Counted from the stretch's first letter, positions 17,443 through 27,721 are shown. The stretch: DNA of 64,000 nt from Ideonella dechloratans (GCF_021049305.1 NZ_CP088081.1:3472001-3536000); one strand, 5' to 3'. Notes: a model not told the origin generated them from the letters alone. A program made the numbers and translations.

Positions 17443-17790
17443 CGGGCAAATCTCCTTGGTTCTTGATGCGGATCAGGGAAGGGGCCGATAGTGTCTCACG
17501 CCAGGTTTACACACAGAAATGCAGGGGCGTGGAACTTTCCCGCGGAACGCCCCTCAGAACAGACGTGGGTTGGGTTGTGGCGCTTCGGCGCCCGCCCCGG
17601 TTCCGGTGCAGTGGTGCCCGGAGCCGTCTTCTTAAAGCCGCGCAGCCTGCCGGGTCTTCCCGGCTGTTGCCTGGAGTGCCTCTCCTCCTCCCTCCCTGTT
17701 GCACTCGGGCGCTGCGCGGCTTTCTTCTTTTCTGCCCGCATCCCCCCTCAACATTCGCCTTCAGCGCCGATCGGTGCGGCTTTGCTGTGC
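17443..17790. other. Gene-free 348-bp stretch rich in RNA hairpins
   Basis: No convincing gene is present. Hairpins are: 8-bp arms at 17523-17530 and 17547-17554; a GGCGC/GCGCC stem closed by a UUCG loop at 17579-17592; an 8-bp stem at 17599-17606 and 17618-17625; and a 13-bp perfect stem at 17634-17646 and 17711-17723 that encloses two smaller hairpins (17649-17664, and 17674-17679 with 17701-17706). On the plus strand the last stem is followed by a pyrimidine tract (TTTCTTCTTTTCT). A weak plus-strand promoter (TTGATG at 17463, GATAGT at 17487) exists. Confidence 0.55.
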
Positions 17791-18510
17791 TCAGCGCGGC
17801 AGGCCGTCCAGCGCGTCGGCCAGCGCTGCGAGGTCGGCCACCACCCGCCAGGGACGGGCTTGCGCGCCCGCAGGCCGCTGCGCCCCTGGCGTCCGGCAGA
17901 CCCAGGCGCTGTGCAGGCCGGCAGCGTGGGCACCCTCGATGTCCAGGGCCCAATCGTCACCGATGTGCAGCACCTCGTCCGGGGCGCAGCCCAGTTGCGC
18001 ACAGGCCGCATGGAAGAAGGCGGCGTGGGGCTTGCCTACGCCGAAGCTGCGGGCGCCCAGCGTGCCGACGAAGTGATCCCCCAGGCCGATGCGTCCCAGG
18101 TCGGCGTTGCCATTGGTCAGCGCCAGCACCGGAAAGGCCGCCGACAGCCGCGCCAGAGCCTCGACCACCTCGGGAAACAGGTCCACCCGCTGGCGATGAT
18201 CCATGAACAGCGCGAAGGCCGGCTCGGCCAGCGCCGGGTCTTCGCCGCTGTGGGTTAGCGCCCTGGCGATGCTGGTCTGGCGCAGCCAGCTCAGGTCATG
18301 GGCCTGCTCGGGGTGCTCGCGCCCCACCGCCTCGCGCACGGCCCGCAGGGCCGCGGTGTCGAAGGCGGCCGCCGTGGCCGGCGCATGGGCCTTGAGCCAG
18401 TCGTGCAGCACCGCCTCGGCCCGCTCGATGGCCGGCCAGACCGGCCAGAGCGTGTCGTCCAGGTCCAGCGTGAGGGCGCAGGGGCGACGAGCCAGACTCA
18501 CCGCATCCAT
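17791..18510 (-). CDS. HAD-family hydrolase
   Basis: This 239-residue HAD phosphatase has motif I DLDDTLW with D16 and D18, motif II LTNGN, the motif III lysine in GKPHAAFF, and motif IV IGDDWALDI. A helical cap lies between motifs I and II, which makes it subclass IA. Such enzymes dephosphorylate small metabolites; the substrate cannot be read from sequence. Its ATG lies inside the last codons of corA (13-bp overlap), so the two are probably translated from one message. Confidence 0.88.
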   Translation of the reverse strand: MDAVSLARRPCALTLDLDDTLWPVWPAIERAEAVLHDWLKAHAPATAAAFDTAALRAVREAVGREHPEQAHDLSWLRQTSIARALTHSGEDPALAEPAFALFMDHRQRVDLFPEVVEALARLSAAFPVLALTNGNADLGRIGLGDHFVGTLGARSFGVGKPHAAFFHAACAQLGCAPDEVLHIGDDWALDIEGAHAAGLHSAWVCRTPGAQRPAGAQARPWRVVADLAALADALDGLPR

Positions 18511-19472
18511 CCCTTGCGCCGGAAGTACAGCAGCGGCGCGGCCACCGACGCCACCATCAGGGCCAGCGCGAAGGGGTAGCCCCAGGGCTGCTGCAGCTCG
18601 GGCATGTGCTGGAAGTTCATGCCGTAGATGCTGGCGATCAGCGTGGGCGGCAGCAGGGCCACCGAGGCCACCGAGAAGATCTTGATGATCTTGTTCTGGT
18701 TGATGTTGATGAAGCCGACGGTGGCGTCCATCAGGAAGTTGATCTTGTCGAACAGGAAGGCGGTGTGGCTGTCCAGCGAGTCGATGTCGCGCAGGATCTG
18801 GCGCGCCTCCTCGAACTGCTCGGCGTTGAGCATGCGGCTGCGCATCATGAAGCTGACCGCCCGGCGGGTGTCCATCACGTTGCGGCGGATGCGGCCGTTC
18901 AGGTCTTCCTCCTTGGCGATGGCGGTCAGCGCCTCGCCGGCGGCGGCGTCGTCCACGTCCTGCTTGAGCACCCGGGCCGAGACCTGCTCCAGCGCGTCGT
19001 AGATGCCCTCCAGCGCATCGGCCGAGTATTCCGCGTCGGCGTCGTAGAGCTTGAGCAGCACGTCCTTGGCATCCTCGATCAGGGCCGGGATGCGGCGCGC
19101 ACGCAGGCGCAGCAGGCGGAACACCGGCAGATCCTCGGCATGGACCGAGAACAGCACGTTGTTGTGCAGGATGAAGGCCACCCGCACGTTGCGCGGCGTG
19201 ACGTCGTCATCGATCAGGAAGTCGGAGCGGATGTGGAGTTCGCCGTTGTCTTCCTCGTAGAAGCGGGCCGATTCCTCCAGGTCATCGTCGACGATGTTGC
19301 CCGGGATGTGCAGGCCGAAGCGGCCGGCGATCCAGCCGATCTCCTCGGCCGTGGGATCTTCCAGGTCGACCCAGATGGGCTGGACACCGGCGAGGTCGGC
19401 CGCGGAATCGATTTCCTCTTGCAGCAGACGGCCACTCAGGCGTCCCTTGTCCAGGGTGAAGACATTGAGCAT
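18498..19472 (-). CDS. corA: Magnesium/cobalt transporter CorA
   Basis: This 324-residue inner-membrane channel has a long cytoplasmic N-terminal domain and two C-terminal helices joined by the diagnostic GMN motif (YGMNF, about residue 295). It imports Mg2+ down the membrane potential and can carry Co2+ and Ni2+. I chose the ATG giving MLNVFTLDKG; ATGs 5 and 9 codons upstream are also in frame. It overlaps the downstream HAD gene. In many relatives this position upstream of hpf holds rpoN or lptB, so the neighbourhood looks rearranged. Confidence 0.93.
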   Translation of the reverse strand: MLNVFTLDKGRLSGRLLQEEIDSAADLAGVQPIWVDLEDPTAEEIGWIAGRFGLHIPGNIVDDDLEESARFYEEDNGELHIRSDFLIDDDVTPRNVRVAFILHNNVLFSVHAEDLPVFRLLRLRARRIPALIEDAKDVLLKLYDADAEYSADALEGIYDALEQVSARVLKQDVDDAAAGEALTAIAKEEDLNGRIRRNVMDTRRAVSFMMRSRMLNAEQFEEARQILRDIDSLDSHTAFLFDKINFLMDATVGFININQNKIIKIFSVASVALLPPTLIASIYGMNFQHMPELQQPWGYPFALALMVASVAAPLLYFRRKGWMR

Positions 19473-19924
19473 GGGTACTTCCAGCATCGGCCGCCCCACG
19501 GGCGACAGGGGCGGGCGATTGAAAACAGCGGGCGGGGGCGGGGTTCAGACCGTCTCGCCCCGGCCGGCACGCGGGGTGCGGGCTGCGCCTGTCGGCTGCT
19601 GGAGCGGACGGTCACCGAGGGTGAGGTGTGTCCAAGGTTGCTCGTCCTTCAAGAAATGCAATGCGCGGAACCGACGCTGCCCCAGGGGCTCCCACGGGAA
19701 CGGTGCGTCCACCGAGGGAAGGCCCGCCAGGACAGGCCGGACGGCCCCGTGCAGTCATGCACGCAATCAAGAAGTCTAACCGGGCTTTCCCATGCTGACC
19801 ATGCTTGTCAAAGCATGGCCCGATGGGCACACTGGGTCGAACCGATGGCGTCATCGAGGCGTCATCGGCCCTGCAGAGCCAGCCTCTGCGTCTCTGAGCA
19901 ATCCCGTCCCGAAAGGAGCCCTCG
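19473..19924. other. Intergenic region between corA and hpf with stem-loop and tandem repeat
   Basis: No gene is evident in these 452 bp. A perfect stem-loop with arms CCATGCTT and AAGCATGG around GTCA lies at 19799-19818. The 10-mer GGCGTCATCG occurs twice, at 19847-19856 and 19858-19867, spaced 11 bp apart (one helical turn). Both lie within 130 bp upstream of hpf and may be regulator sites. Confidence 0.45.
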
Positions 19925-20266
19925 ATGAACCTGACGATCAGTGGACATCATCTGGAGGTCACCCCCGCCCTGCGCGAGTACGTGCGTACCAAACTGGACC
20001 GCATCACGCGCCACTTCGACCAAGTCGTCGACGTCAACGTGCTGCTGCTGGTGGAGAACCTGAAGGAAAAGTCCCGACGCCAGAAGGCAGAAGTCACTCT
20101 CCACGTGAAGGGCAGGGATATTTTCGTGGAGCAGTCCCACGAGGATCTGTACGCCGCGATCGACCAACTGGTCGACAAGCTGGACCGGCAGGTGTGCCGC
20201 CACAAGGACCGCATCCGTGACTATCAGCACGAACCGGCCCGCCGCCAGGCGGCCAACCTGATGTGA
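19925..20266 (+). CDS. hpf: Ribosome hibernation-promoting factor
   Basis: This 113-residue protein of the RaiA/HPF (S30AE) family stabilises inactive 70S or 100S ribosomes in stationary phase. The beta-alpha-beta-beta-beta-alpha pattern is clear ([20 protein letters not shown] at the start and the [22 protein letters not shown] helix near the end). It is the short form without the dimerisation tail. AAAGGAG lies 6 bases before the ATG. A rho-independent terminator follows, so it can be expressed separately from ptsN. Confidence 0.95.
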   Translation: MNLTISGHHLEVTPALREYVRTKLDRITRHFDQVVDVNVLLLVENLKEKSRRQKAEVTLHVKGRDIFVEQSHEDLYAAIDQLVDKLDRQVCRHKDRIRDYQHEPARRQAANLM

Positions 20267-20289
20267 GCCCGCCCTCACTTCCCTGAACC

Positions 20290-20316
20290 AGCGGCCCTGC
20301 GGGGCCGTTTTGCTTT
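20290..20316 (+). terminator. Rho-independent terminator after hpf
   Basis: A perfect CGGCCC/GGGCCG stem with a TGCG loop (20292-20307) is followed by TTTTGCTTT. It lies 25 bp after the hpf stop and separates hpf from the ptsN-hprK promoter. Confidence 0.8.
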
Positions 20317-20381
20317 CCAGAAGGTTGTTGCTGCGGCGCAGCAGCTGTGCGACAACCGCAGGCCATCCCCATGCGTTCAAG

Positions 20382-20410
20382 TATCAACGGGGGCGGCCGA
20401 TTTCTATAAT
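20382..20410 (+). promoter_or_regulatory. Candidate sigma-70 promoter for ptsN-hprK
   Basis: A consensus -10 TATAAT lies at 20405-20410, about 100 bp before ptsN and after the hpf terminator. The -35 at the best spacing is poor (TATCAA, 17 bp), so an activator may be needed. Support is the perfect -10 in a very GC-rich background. Confidence 0.55.
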
Positions 20411-20513
20411 CCGCTCCCTTGTGCGTGCAGATGACGGATGTCGGGCACGCGTGGACTGGCCTGTTGCGTGCGCTTGAGGCGCCCGAATCTCACTCGTTGT
20501 CGGAGATCCTTCC

Positions 20514-20984
20514 ATGAACCGCCTTGCCGCCATCCTGCCCGCCGCCAATGTGCTGGTGGGCGTGGAAGCCACCAGCAAAAAGCGCGCGTTCGAGCACGCC
20601 GGTCTGCTGTTCGAGAACCAGCACGCGATCGCCCGCGCGACCGTGACGGACAACCTGTTCGCCCGCGAACGCCTGGGCTCCACCGGCCTGGGCCATGGGG
20701 TGGCGGTGCCGCACGGCCGGGTCAAGGGCCTGAAAAACCCGCTGGCCGCGGTCATCCGCGTGCAGCAGCCCATTCCCTTCGATGCCCCGGACGAGGAGCC
20801 GGTCGGCCTGCTGATCTTCCTGCTGGTGCCCGAAGCGGCCACGCAGCGCCACCTGGAAATCCTCTCGGAGATCGCCGAGCTGCTGTCGGACCGCGAGATG
20901 CGCGAGAAGCTGCGCACCGCCGAGAGCGCCGCCGACGTGCACGAGCTGATCCAGCGCTGGGAACCGCTGAAGTCGGTCGCCTGA
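20514..20984 (+). CDS. ptsN: PTS-Ntr EIIA component
   Basis: This 156-residue cytoplasmic regulatory phosphocarrier has the phosphorylatable histidine H67 in [11 protein letters not shown]. It accepts phosphate from NPr/HPr and controls potassium transport, nitrogen-related functions and polymer storage through protein contacts. It is followed 13 bp later by hprK, the usual betaproteobacterial linkage. There is no adjacent rpoN. Expression probably comes from the TATAAT promoter at 20405. Confidence 0.95.
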   Translation: MNRLAAILPAANVLVGVEATSKKRAFEHAGLLFENQHAIARATVTDNLFARERLGSTGLGHGVAVPHGRVKGLKNPLAAVIRVQQPIPFDAPDEEPVGLLIFLLVPEAATQRHLEILSEIAELLSDREMREKLRTAESAADVHELIQRWEPLKSVA

Positions 20985-20997
20985 GCGCGCGGCCCCC

Positions 20998-21960
20998 ATG
21001 AAGGCCGTCTCCATCAGCGCCGAGGCGCTGTTCGAGGAACACCAGCCCACCCTGCGCTGGGAGTGGATTGCCGGCCACGCCCATCCGGAGCGCCGCTTCG
21101 ACGAGGCGGCCATGCGCGAAGCCCATTCGGCCGCCGACCTGGTGGGCTACCTGAATTACATCCACCCCTACCGGGTGCAGCTGGTGGGCACGCGGGAGGT
21201 GGCCTACCTCACCGCCAATGTCGGGCCGGACGTGGTGGAGCGCCGCATCCAGCGCATCGTCACGCTGGAGCCGCCGGTCATCATCGTGGCCGACGGCCAG
21301 CATCCGCCGGACCGCCTGGTGGCCCTGTGCGACCGCGCCGAGATCCCGCTGTTCGTGACCGAACAGCCGGCCGGCTACGTGATCGACGTGGTGCGGGCCT
21401 CGCTGAGCCAGCGCCTGGCCGAGCGCACCACCCGCCATGGCGTCTTCATGGACATCCTGGGCCTGGGCGTGCTGCTGACCGGCGAATCCGGCCTGGGCAA
21501 AAGCGAACTGGGTCTGGAGCTGATCTCACGCGGCCACGGCCTGGTGGCCGATGACGCGGTGGATCTGTACCGCATCTCGCAGAACACGCTGGAGGGCCGC
21601 TGCCCCGAGCTGCTGATGAACCTGCTGGAGGTGCGCGGCATCGGCCTGCTGGACATCAAGGCCATCTTTGGCGAGACCGCCGTGCGGCGCAAGATGCGCC
21701 TGAAGCTCATCGTCCACCTGGTGCGCAAGGAAACGCTGGAACGGGAGTTCGAGCGCCTGCCCTACGAGCCCCTGCACGAGACCATCCTGGGCGTGCCGGT
21801 GCTCAAGGCGGTCATCGCGGTGGACGCCGGCCGCAACCTGGCGGTGCTGGTGGAGGCGGCGGTGCGCAACACCATCCTCCAGCTGCGCGGCATCGACACC
21901 TACAAGGAGTTCATCGCTCGCCATCAGGCGGCGATGGGTGCCCAATCCCCGGATGCTTGA
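20998..21960 (+). CDS. hprK: HPr kinase/phosphorylase
   Basis: This 320-residue enzyme phosphorylates and dephosphorylates a serine on HPr in response to metabolite state. The Walker A loop is [10 protein letters not shown] (161-170), preceded by the conserved H147, and the K/P signature is [12 protein letters not shown] (about 209-220). An N-terminal MurF-like domain covers about 1-130. The 3' end overlaps the convergent fur gene by 50 bp. Together with ptsN it links carbon and nitrogen signalling. Confidence 0.96.
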   Translation: MKAVSISAEALFEEHQPTLRWEWIAGHAHPERRFDEAAMREAHSAADLVGYLNYIHPYRVQLVGTREVAYLTANVGPDVVERRIQRIVTLEPPVIIVADGQHPPDRLVALCDRAEIPLFVTEQPAGYVIDVVRASLSQRLAERTTRHGVFMDILGLGVLLTGESGLGKSELGLELISRGHGLVADDAVDLYRISQNTLEGRCPELLMNLLEVRGIGLLDIKAIFGETAVRRKMRLKLIVHLVRKETLEREFERLPYEPLHETILGVPVLKAVIAVDAGRNLAVLVEAAVRNTILQLRGIDTYKEFIARHQAAMGAQSPDA

Positions 21961-22393
21961 CGCCCGCGCTGCGGTGCTCGCATTCCGGCTTCACGCAATT
22001 GGCGCACAGGGCCAGCGCATGGTCCTGCAGCTGGAAGCCGTGCTGCTGGGCGATGGCCCGCTGGCGTGATTCGATCTCGGCATCGAAGAATTCTTCCACC
22101 CGCCCGCAGGTCAGGCACACGAGGTGATCGTGATGCCGCCCCTCGTTGAGTTCGAAGACGGACTTGCCCGATTCGAAATGGCTGCGCTCCAGGATGCCGG
22201 CCTGCTCGAACTGCATCAGCACGCGGTAGACGGTGGCCAGACCGATGTCCGAACCCTCGGCCATCAGGGCCTTGAACACATCTTCGGCGGTCATGTGGCG
22301 CTGCTGCGCCTTCTGGAAGATCTCGAGGATGCGGATGCGCGGCAGCGTGGCCTTCAGGCCACTGCTCTTGAGTTCGTCTACATGGCTGGTCAT
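21911..22393 (-). CDS. fur: Ferric uptake regulator Fur
   Basis: This 160-residue iron-responsive repressor has an N-terminal winged helix (about 1-80, with [17 protein letters not shown]) and a C-terminal dimerisation/metal domain containing HHDH (87-90), CLTC (C93, C96) and C130/C133. AGGAGA precedes the ATG. The C-terminus runs about 20 residues beyond the usual end, and its last 50 bp are antisense to hprK. It is divergent from bamE, a linkage common in betaproteobacteria. No clear Fur box was seen in its own promoter region. Confidence 0.96.
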   Translation of the reverse strand: MTSHVDELKSSGLKATLPRIRILEIFQKAQQRHMTAEDVFKALMAEGSDIGLATVYRVLMQFEQAGILERSHFESGKSVFELNEGRHHDHLVCLTCGRVEEFFDAEIESRQRAIAQQHGFQLQDHALALCANCVKPECEHRSAGVKHPGIGHPSPPDGER

Positions 22394-22528
22394 GGTGTCT
22401 CCTGGCCCCAGGACGGGGCCGGCGGGACCGCTAGAATCGCCGCATCATAGCCAGCCCCGGCGCTCCCGCGAACGCCAGGGGTTGTTCCGGCCCCGCGCCC
22501 CTGCCCAGCCGCCCTGCGGCCCGCTGTA

Positions 22529-23068
22529 ATGCCCTTGTCTTTCCGGATTGTCGCACTCGCCCTGCCGCTGGCCGCCGGCCTGCTGAGCGGCTGCTCCCTG
22601 ATTTCCCGCACCATGAGCGAGGGCATCACCAGCGTCATCACCCCCTACAAGGTCGAGGTGGTCCAGGGCAATGTGGTGACCAAGGAGATGCTGGCCCAGG
22701 TCCACACCGGCAGCACCCGCAACGACGTGCGTGACGCCCTGGGCTCGCCGCTGCTGGCCGACCCCTTCCACGCCGAGCGCTGGGACTACGTCTTCACCAT
22801 CAAGCGCCAGGGCACCGAACCCCAGAAGCGCTCGGTCGTGATCTGGTTCGACGGCGACACGGTGAAGTCCATCGACGCCCCCGAGCTGCCCACCGAGGAA
22901 GAGTTCGTCGCCTCCATCACCCGCCAGCGCAATCAGCCCCTGCCCGAGCGCAAGCTGACGCTGAGCGACGAGGAGCGCGCCGCGCTGCCGGTGCCCAAGG
23001 CGCCGGCGCCGACCGACACCGCCCCGCTGGGGGCCAACCGCAGCTATCCCCCGCTGGAGACCCCGTGA
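22529..23068 (+). CDS. bamE: Outer-membrane assembly lipoprotein BamE
   Basis: This 179-residue lipoprotein has a signal peptide ending in the lipobox LLSGC (C22). The SmpA/OmlA domain (about 45-115) contains the [28 protein letters not shown] block. It is part of the BAM complex that inserts beta-barrel proteins in the outer membrane. The C-terminal 60 residues are proline- and charge-rich and extend beyond the E. coli form. It overlaps dapB by 4 bp (GTGA). Confidence 0.94.
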   Translation: MPLSFRIVALALPLAAGLLSGCSLISRTMSEGITSVITPYKVEVVQGNVVTKEMLAQVHTGSTRNDVRDALGSPLLADPFHAERWDYVFTIKRQGTEPQKRSVVIWFDGDTVKSIDAPELPTEEEFVASITRQRNQPLPERKLTLSDEERAALPVPKAPAPTDTAPLGANRSYPPLETP

Positions 23069-23880
23069 AGCCTGTTGCCTCCCCCCTGCGCATCGCGATT
23101 GCCGGTGCGAGCGGCCGCATGGGCCGCATGCTGATCGAGGCCGTGCAGGCCGCCCCCGACTGCGCGCTGGCAGGCGCCCTCGACCGCGCGGAAAGCCCCG
23201 CCCTCGGCCTGGACGCCACCGGCTGGCTGGGCATGGCCAGCGGCGTGGCCATCACCGACGATCTGGCCCAGGGCCTGGCCCAGGCCGACGTGCTGATCGA
23301 CTTCACCCGCCCCGAAGGCACGCTGGCCCATCTGGCGGCCTGCCGCGCCCAGGGCGTGCGCATGGTCATCGGCACCACCGGCTTCACCGACGCGCAGAAG
23401 GCCGAGATCGCCGCCGCCGCGCGCGAGATCGGCATCGTGATGTCGCCCAACATGAGCGTGGGCGTGAACGTGGTGATGCGCCTGCTGGACATGGCCAGCC
23501 GGGCGCTGAGCCAGGGCTACGACATCGAGATCATCGAGGCCCACCACCGCCACAAGGTCGACGCCCCCAGCGGCACCGCCCTGGCCATGGGCGAGGTGGT
23601 GGCCCAGGCCCTGGGGCGTGACCTGAAGTCCTGCGCCGTGTACGGCCGCGAGGGCGTGACCGGCGAGCGCGATCCCTCCACCATCGGCTTCGCCACCGTG
23701 CGCGGTGGCGACATCGTGGGCGACCACACCGTGCTCTACGCCGGCATCGGCGAGCGCATCGAGATCACCCACAAGAGCAGCAGCCGCGTCACCTACGCCC
23801 AGGGCAGCCTGCGCGCCGCGCGCTTCCTGGCCGGCCAGGGGGCCGGCCTGTTCACGATGAACGACGTGCTGGGATTCTGA
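23065..23880 (+). CDS. dapB: 4-hydroxy-tetrahydrodipicolinate reductase
   Basis: This 271-residue cytoplasmic enzyme makes tetrahydrodipicolinate in lysine and meso-diaminopimelate synthesis. The NAD(P)-binding loop GASGRMGRM lies near residues 14-22, and the substrate and catalytic segment [14 protein letters not shown] lies near 160-172. It starts at a GTG inside the bamE stop. The neighbouring exbB-type gene starts 5 bp later, so all are probably one transcript. Confidence 0.97.
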   Translation: MKPVASPLRIAIAGASGRMGRMLIEAVQAAPDCALAGALDRAESPALGLDATGWLGMASGVAITDDLAQGLAQADVLIDFTRPEGTLAHLAACRAQGVRMVIGTTGFTDAQKAEIAAAAREIGIVMSPNMSVGVNVVMRLLDMASRALSQGYDIEIIEAHHRHKVDAPSGTALAMGEVVAQALGRDLKSCAVYGREGVTGERDPSTIGFATVRGGDIVGDHTVLYAGIGERIEITHKSSSRVTYAQGSLRAARFLAGQGAGLFTMNDVLGF

Positions 23881-23885
23881 TCGGC

Positions 23886-24536
23886 ATGGACGGCCTGCAG
23901 GAATTCTGGTCGCAGAGCGATGCCATCGGCCGCAGCGTGGCGCTGCTGCTGCTGGCCATGTCGGTGGGCACCTGGGTGGTGATCCTCTGGAAGGCCTGGC
24001 TGCTGCGCCGGGCCCTGCGCGGCCTGGCCGGTGCCACCCACGCCTTCTGGCAGGCCCCGGACCTGGCCGGAGGCCAGGAACGCCTGCGCAGCCTGGACCC
24101 GGAACAGCTGCTGGCCCCGCTGGCCGCCGCCGCGGCCCAGCCCATCACCCGCGGCACGCTGGAGGAAGCCGGCAGCGCCCAGGCCCAGCACACCCGCCGC
24201 CTGCGCGACGCCCTGCATGGCGTGCTGGGCCGGCTGCAGCGCGGCCAGGTCTTCCTGGCCTCGGTCGGCGCCACCGCGCCCTTCATCGGCCTCTTTGGCA
24301 CCGTCTGGGGCATCTACCACGCCCTGCTGGGCATCTCGGACGCCGGCGCGCTGTCCATCGACAAGGTGGCCGGCCCGGTGGGCGAGAGCCTGATCATGAC
24401 CGCCTCGGGCCTGGCCGTGGCCATCCCCGCGGTGCTGGCCTACAACCTGTTCAGCAAGTGGCTGGGCCAGTGCGAGGCCGAGCTCGAGGGCTTTGCCCAG
24501 GACCTGCTGGACCTGGCGCTGCGCCGCGCCGACTGA
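23886..24536 (+). CDS. exbB: MotA/TolQ/ExbB family proton channel subunit
   Basis: This 216-residue inner-membrane protein has three helices. The conserved pore segment is FLASVGATAPFIGLFGTVWGIYHAL (split here as FLASVGATAPFIGL and FGTVWGIY), with the last helix after GESLIMTASGLAVAIPAVLAYN. With the next gene it forms a proton-driven motor for TonB- or Tol-type energy transfer. No tonB or tolA is adjacent, so the ExbB rather than TolQ assignment rests on the pairing with an ExbD-like protein. Confidence 0.85.
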   Translation: MDGLQEFWSQSDAIGRSVALLLLAMSVGTWVVILWKAWLLRRALRGLAGATHAFWQAPDLAGGQERLRSLDPEQLLAPLAAAAAQPITRGTLEEAGSAQAQHTRRLRDALHGVLGRLQRGQVFLASVGATAPFIGLFGTVWGIYHALLGISDAGALSIDKVAGPVGESLIMTASGLAVAIPAVLAYNLFSKWLGQCEAELEGFAQDLLDLALRRAD

Positions 24537-24549
24537 ACGGAGCCCGCCC

Positions 24550-24987
<438 letters not shown>

Positions 24988-24991
24988 CGCC

Positions 24992-25020
24992 GGAGCCTGC
25001 GCGGCTCCTACAATCCGGGG
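24992..25020 (+). promoter_or_regulatory. Candidate promoter and small hairpin at the leuS start
   Basis: A GGAGCC/GGCTCC 6-bp stem with a TGCGC loop (24992-25008) abuts the -10-like hexamer TACAAT (25009-25014). The leuS ATG follows six bases later, so a transcript from here would be nearly leaderless. The -35 is poor, and transcription from upstream genes is equally possible. Confidence 0.35.
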
Positions 25021-27711
25021 ATGAACGAGAAATACGTCCCCGCCGAGGTCGAAACCGCCGCCCAAGCGCACTGGAACGCGCTGGATGCCTACCGCGTCAC
25101 CGAGGACGCGCGCGACAGCCAGGGCCAGCTCAAGCCCAAGTTCTACGCCTGCTCCATGCTGCCCTACCCCTCGGGCAAGCTGCACATGGGCCACGTGCGC
25201 AACTACACCATCAACGACATGCTGACCCGTCAGCTGCGGATGAAGGGCTTCAACGTGCTGATGCCCATGGGCTGGGACGCCTTCGGTCTGCCGGCCGAGA
25301 ACGCCGCCATGAAGGGCAAGACGCCGCCGGCACAGTGGACCTACTCGAACATCGCCTACATGAAGGGCCAGATGCAGGCCATGGGCCTGGCCATCGACTG
25401 GTCGCGCGAGGTCGCCACCTGCCAGCCCAGCTACTACAAGTGGAACCAGTGGCTGTTCCTGCAGATGCTCAAGGCCGGCATCGCCGAGCGCCGCACCCAG
25501 GTCGTCAACTGGGACCCGGTGGACCAGACCGTGCTGGCCAATGAGCAGGTGATCGACGGCAAGGGCTGGCGCTCGGGCGCGCCGGTCGAGAAGCGCGAGA
25601 TCCCCGGCTACTACCTGAACATCGTGAAGTACGCCGACGAGCTGCTGAGCGCGGTGGCCAACCCCGAGGACCCGAACTACCTGTCGGGCTGGCCCGAGCG
25701 CGTGCGCCTGATGCAGGAGAACTGGATCGGCAAGAGCGAGGGCGTGCGCTTCGCCTTCCCGCACGAGATCCGTGACGCCGCCGGCACGCTGATCCAGGAC
25801 GGCAAGCTCTACGTCTTCACGACGCGCGCCGACACCATCATGGGCGTGACCTTCTGCGCCGTGGCGCCGGAGCACCCGCTGGCCACCCATGCCGCCGCCG
25901 GCAATGCCGAGCTGGCCGCCTTCATCGAGGAGTGCAAGAAGGGTGGCACGACCGAGGCCGAGCTGGCCCTGAAGGAAAAGGAAGGCCGGCCGACCGGCCT
26001 GTTCGTCACCCACCCGCTGACCGGCACCCAGGTCGAGGTCTGGGTCGGCAACTATGTGCTGATGAGCTACGGCGACGGCGCGGTGATGGGCGTGCCGGCG
26101 CACGACGAACGCGACTTCGCCTTCGCGAAGAAGTACGGCCTGGCCATCCGGCAGGTCGTCGCCGTCGACGGCGAGACCTTCTCCACCGAGGCCTGGCAGG
26201 AGTGGTACGGCGACAAGCAGAAGTGCGTCTGCGTGAACTCCGGCGAACTCGATGGCCTGGGCCACAAGGCGGCCGTGGGCAAGGTGGCCGAGCTCGTCGG
26301 TGCCAAGGGCCTGGGTGAGAAGAAGACCACCTGGCGCCTGCGCGACTGGGGCATCAGCCGCCAGCGCTACTGGGGCACGCCCATCCCCATCATCCACTGC
26401 GACGACTGCGGCGCCGTGCCGGTGCCCGAGAAGGACCTGCCGGTGGTGCTGCCCGAGGACCTGATCCCCGACGGCAGCGGCAACCCGCTGAACAAGTGCG
26501 CGTCCTTCCTGAACGTGGCCTGCCCCTGCTGCGGCAAGCCGGCCCAGCGTGAGACGGACACGATGGACACCTTCATCGATTCGTCCTGGTACTTCATGCG
26601 CTATTGCGACCCGACCAACCCGGACGCGATGGTGGCCGAGGGCGCCAAGTACTGGATGCCGATGGACCAGTACATCGGCGGCATCGAGCACGCGATCCTG
26701 CACCTGCTGTACGCCCGGTTCTGGACCAAGGTGATGCGCGACCTGAAGCTGGTCGAGGTCAGCGAGCCCTTCACCAAGCTGCTCACCCAGGGCATGGTGC
26801 TCAACCACATCTACTCGCGCCGCACCGACAAGGGCGGCATCGAGTACTTCTGGCCACACGAGGTGGAGAACGTGCTGGACGCGGGCGGCAAGGTCGTCGG
26901 CGCCAAGCTCAAGGAAGCCAAGGGCGATCTGCCGGCCGGCACGCCGATCGACTACCAGGGCATCGGCACGATGTCCAAGTCGAAGAACAACGGCGTGGAC
27001 CCGCAGGACCTGATCAACACCTACGGCGCCGACACCGCGCGCCTGTTCGTGATGTTCGCCAGCCCGCCCGAGCAGACGCTGGAGTGGAACGACGCCGCCG
27101 TGGAAGGCGCCCACCGCTTCCTCAAGCGGGTCTGGGGCTTCGCGGCCAAGCACACCGAACTGCTGAAGGCCGGCGGCGGTGACTTCGCCAGCCTGTCGGC
27201 CCCGGCCAAGGCCCTGCGCCGCGAGGTGCACCTGGTGCTCAAGCAGGTCTCGTCCGACTACGAGCGCATGCAGTACAACACCGTGGTGTCGGGCTGCATG
27301 AAGCTGCTCAATGCGCTGGAAGGCTTCAAGCCCGACGGCTCGGCCGGCGACACCGCCGTGCTGCGCGAAGGCTACTCGGTGCTGCTGCGCGCCCTCTACC
27401 CGGCCTGCCCGCACATCACCCACGGCCTGTGGACCGAGCTGGGCTACGCCGCCGCGCTGGGCGACCTGCTGGACGCGCCCTGGCCGCAGGTGGACGAGGC
27501 CGCACTGGTGCAGGACGAGATCGAGCTGGTGCTGCAGATCAACGGCAAGCTGCGCGGCGCGGTGAAGGTGCCGGCCTCGGCCGACAAGGCGGCCATCGAG
27601 GCCGCCGCGGTGGCCGCCCTGGCCGACCCGGAGCTGCAGAAGTTCACCGAAGGCAAGCCGCCCAAGAAGGTGGTGGTGGTGCCGGGCCGCCTGGTCAATG
27701 TGGTGGTCTGA
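25021..27711 (+). CDS. leuS: Leucyl-tRNA synthetase
   Basis: This 896-residue class I synthetase charges tRNA-Leu. The HIGH-type motif is HMGH (55-58), an editing CP1 domain lies in the middle (about 230-420), and the KMSKS-type motif is MSKSK (651-655). An anticodon-binding domain and a C-terminal domain complete it. Length is typical. lptE and holA follow closely, an arrangement conserved in many proteobacteria. Confidence 0.98.
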   Translation: MNEKYVPAEVETAAQAHWNALDAYRVTEDARDSQGQLKPKFYACSMLPYPSGKLHMGHVRNYTINDMLTRQLRMKGFNVLMPMGWDAFGLPAENAAMKGKTPPAQWTYSNIAYMKGQMQAMGLAIDWSREVATCQPSYYKWNQWLFLQMLKAGIAERRTQVVNWDPVDQTVLANEQVIDGKGWRSGAPVEKREIPGYYLNIVKYADELLSAVANPEDPNYLSGWPERVRLMQENWIGKSEGVRFAFPHEIRDAAGTLIQDGKLYVFTTRADTIMGVTFCAVAPEHPLATHAAAGNAELAAFIEECKKGGTTEAELALKEKEGRPTGLFVTHPLTGTQVEVWVGNYVLMSYGDGAVMGVPAHDERDFAFAKKYGLAIRQVVAVDGETFSTEAWQEWYGDKQKCVCVNSGELDGLGHKAAVGKVAELVGAKGLGEKKTTWRLRDWGISRQRYWGTPIPIIHCDDCGAVPVPEKDLPVVLPEDLIPDGSGNPLNKCASFLNVACPCCGKPAQRETDTMDTFIDSSWYFMRYCDPTNPDAMVAEGAKYWMPMDQYIGGIEHAILHLLYARFWTKVMRDLKLVEVSEPFTKLLTQGMVLNHIYSRRTDKGGIEYFWPHEVENVLDAGGKVVGAKLKEAKGDLPAGTPIDYQGIGTMSKSKNNGVDPQDLINTYGADTARLFVMFASPPEQTLEWNDAAVEGAHRFLKRVWGFAAKHTELLKAGGGDFASLSAPAKALRREVHLVLKQVSSDYERMQYNTVVSGCMKLLNALEGFKPDGSAGDTAVLREGYSVLLRALYPACPHITHGLWTELGYAAALGDLLDAPWPQVDEAALVQDEIELVLQINGKLRGAVKVPASADKAAIEAAAVAALADPELQKFTEGKPPKKVVVVPGRLVNVVV

Positions 27712-27721
27712 GGCCAGGCCG

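Noticed and set aside
17496..17741. Minus-strand frame beginning with a lysine-rich stretch that recalls histone-like proteins
   Set aside because: After the first 10 residues the composition is unlike histone H1-type repeats, and the frame lies wholly within the hairpin-rich gap; codon use is not convincing.
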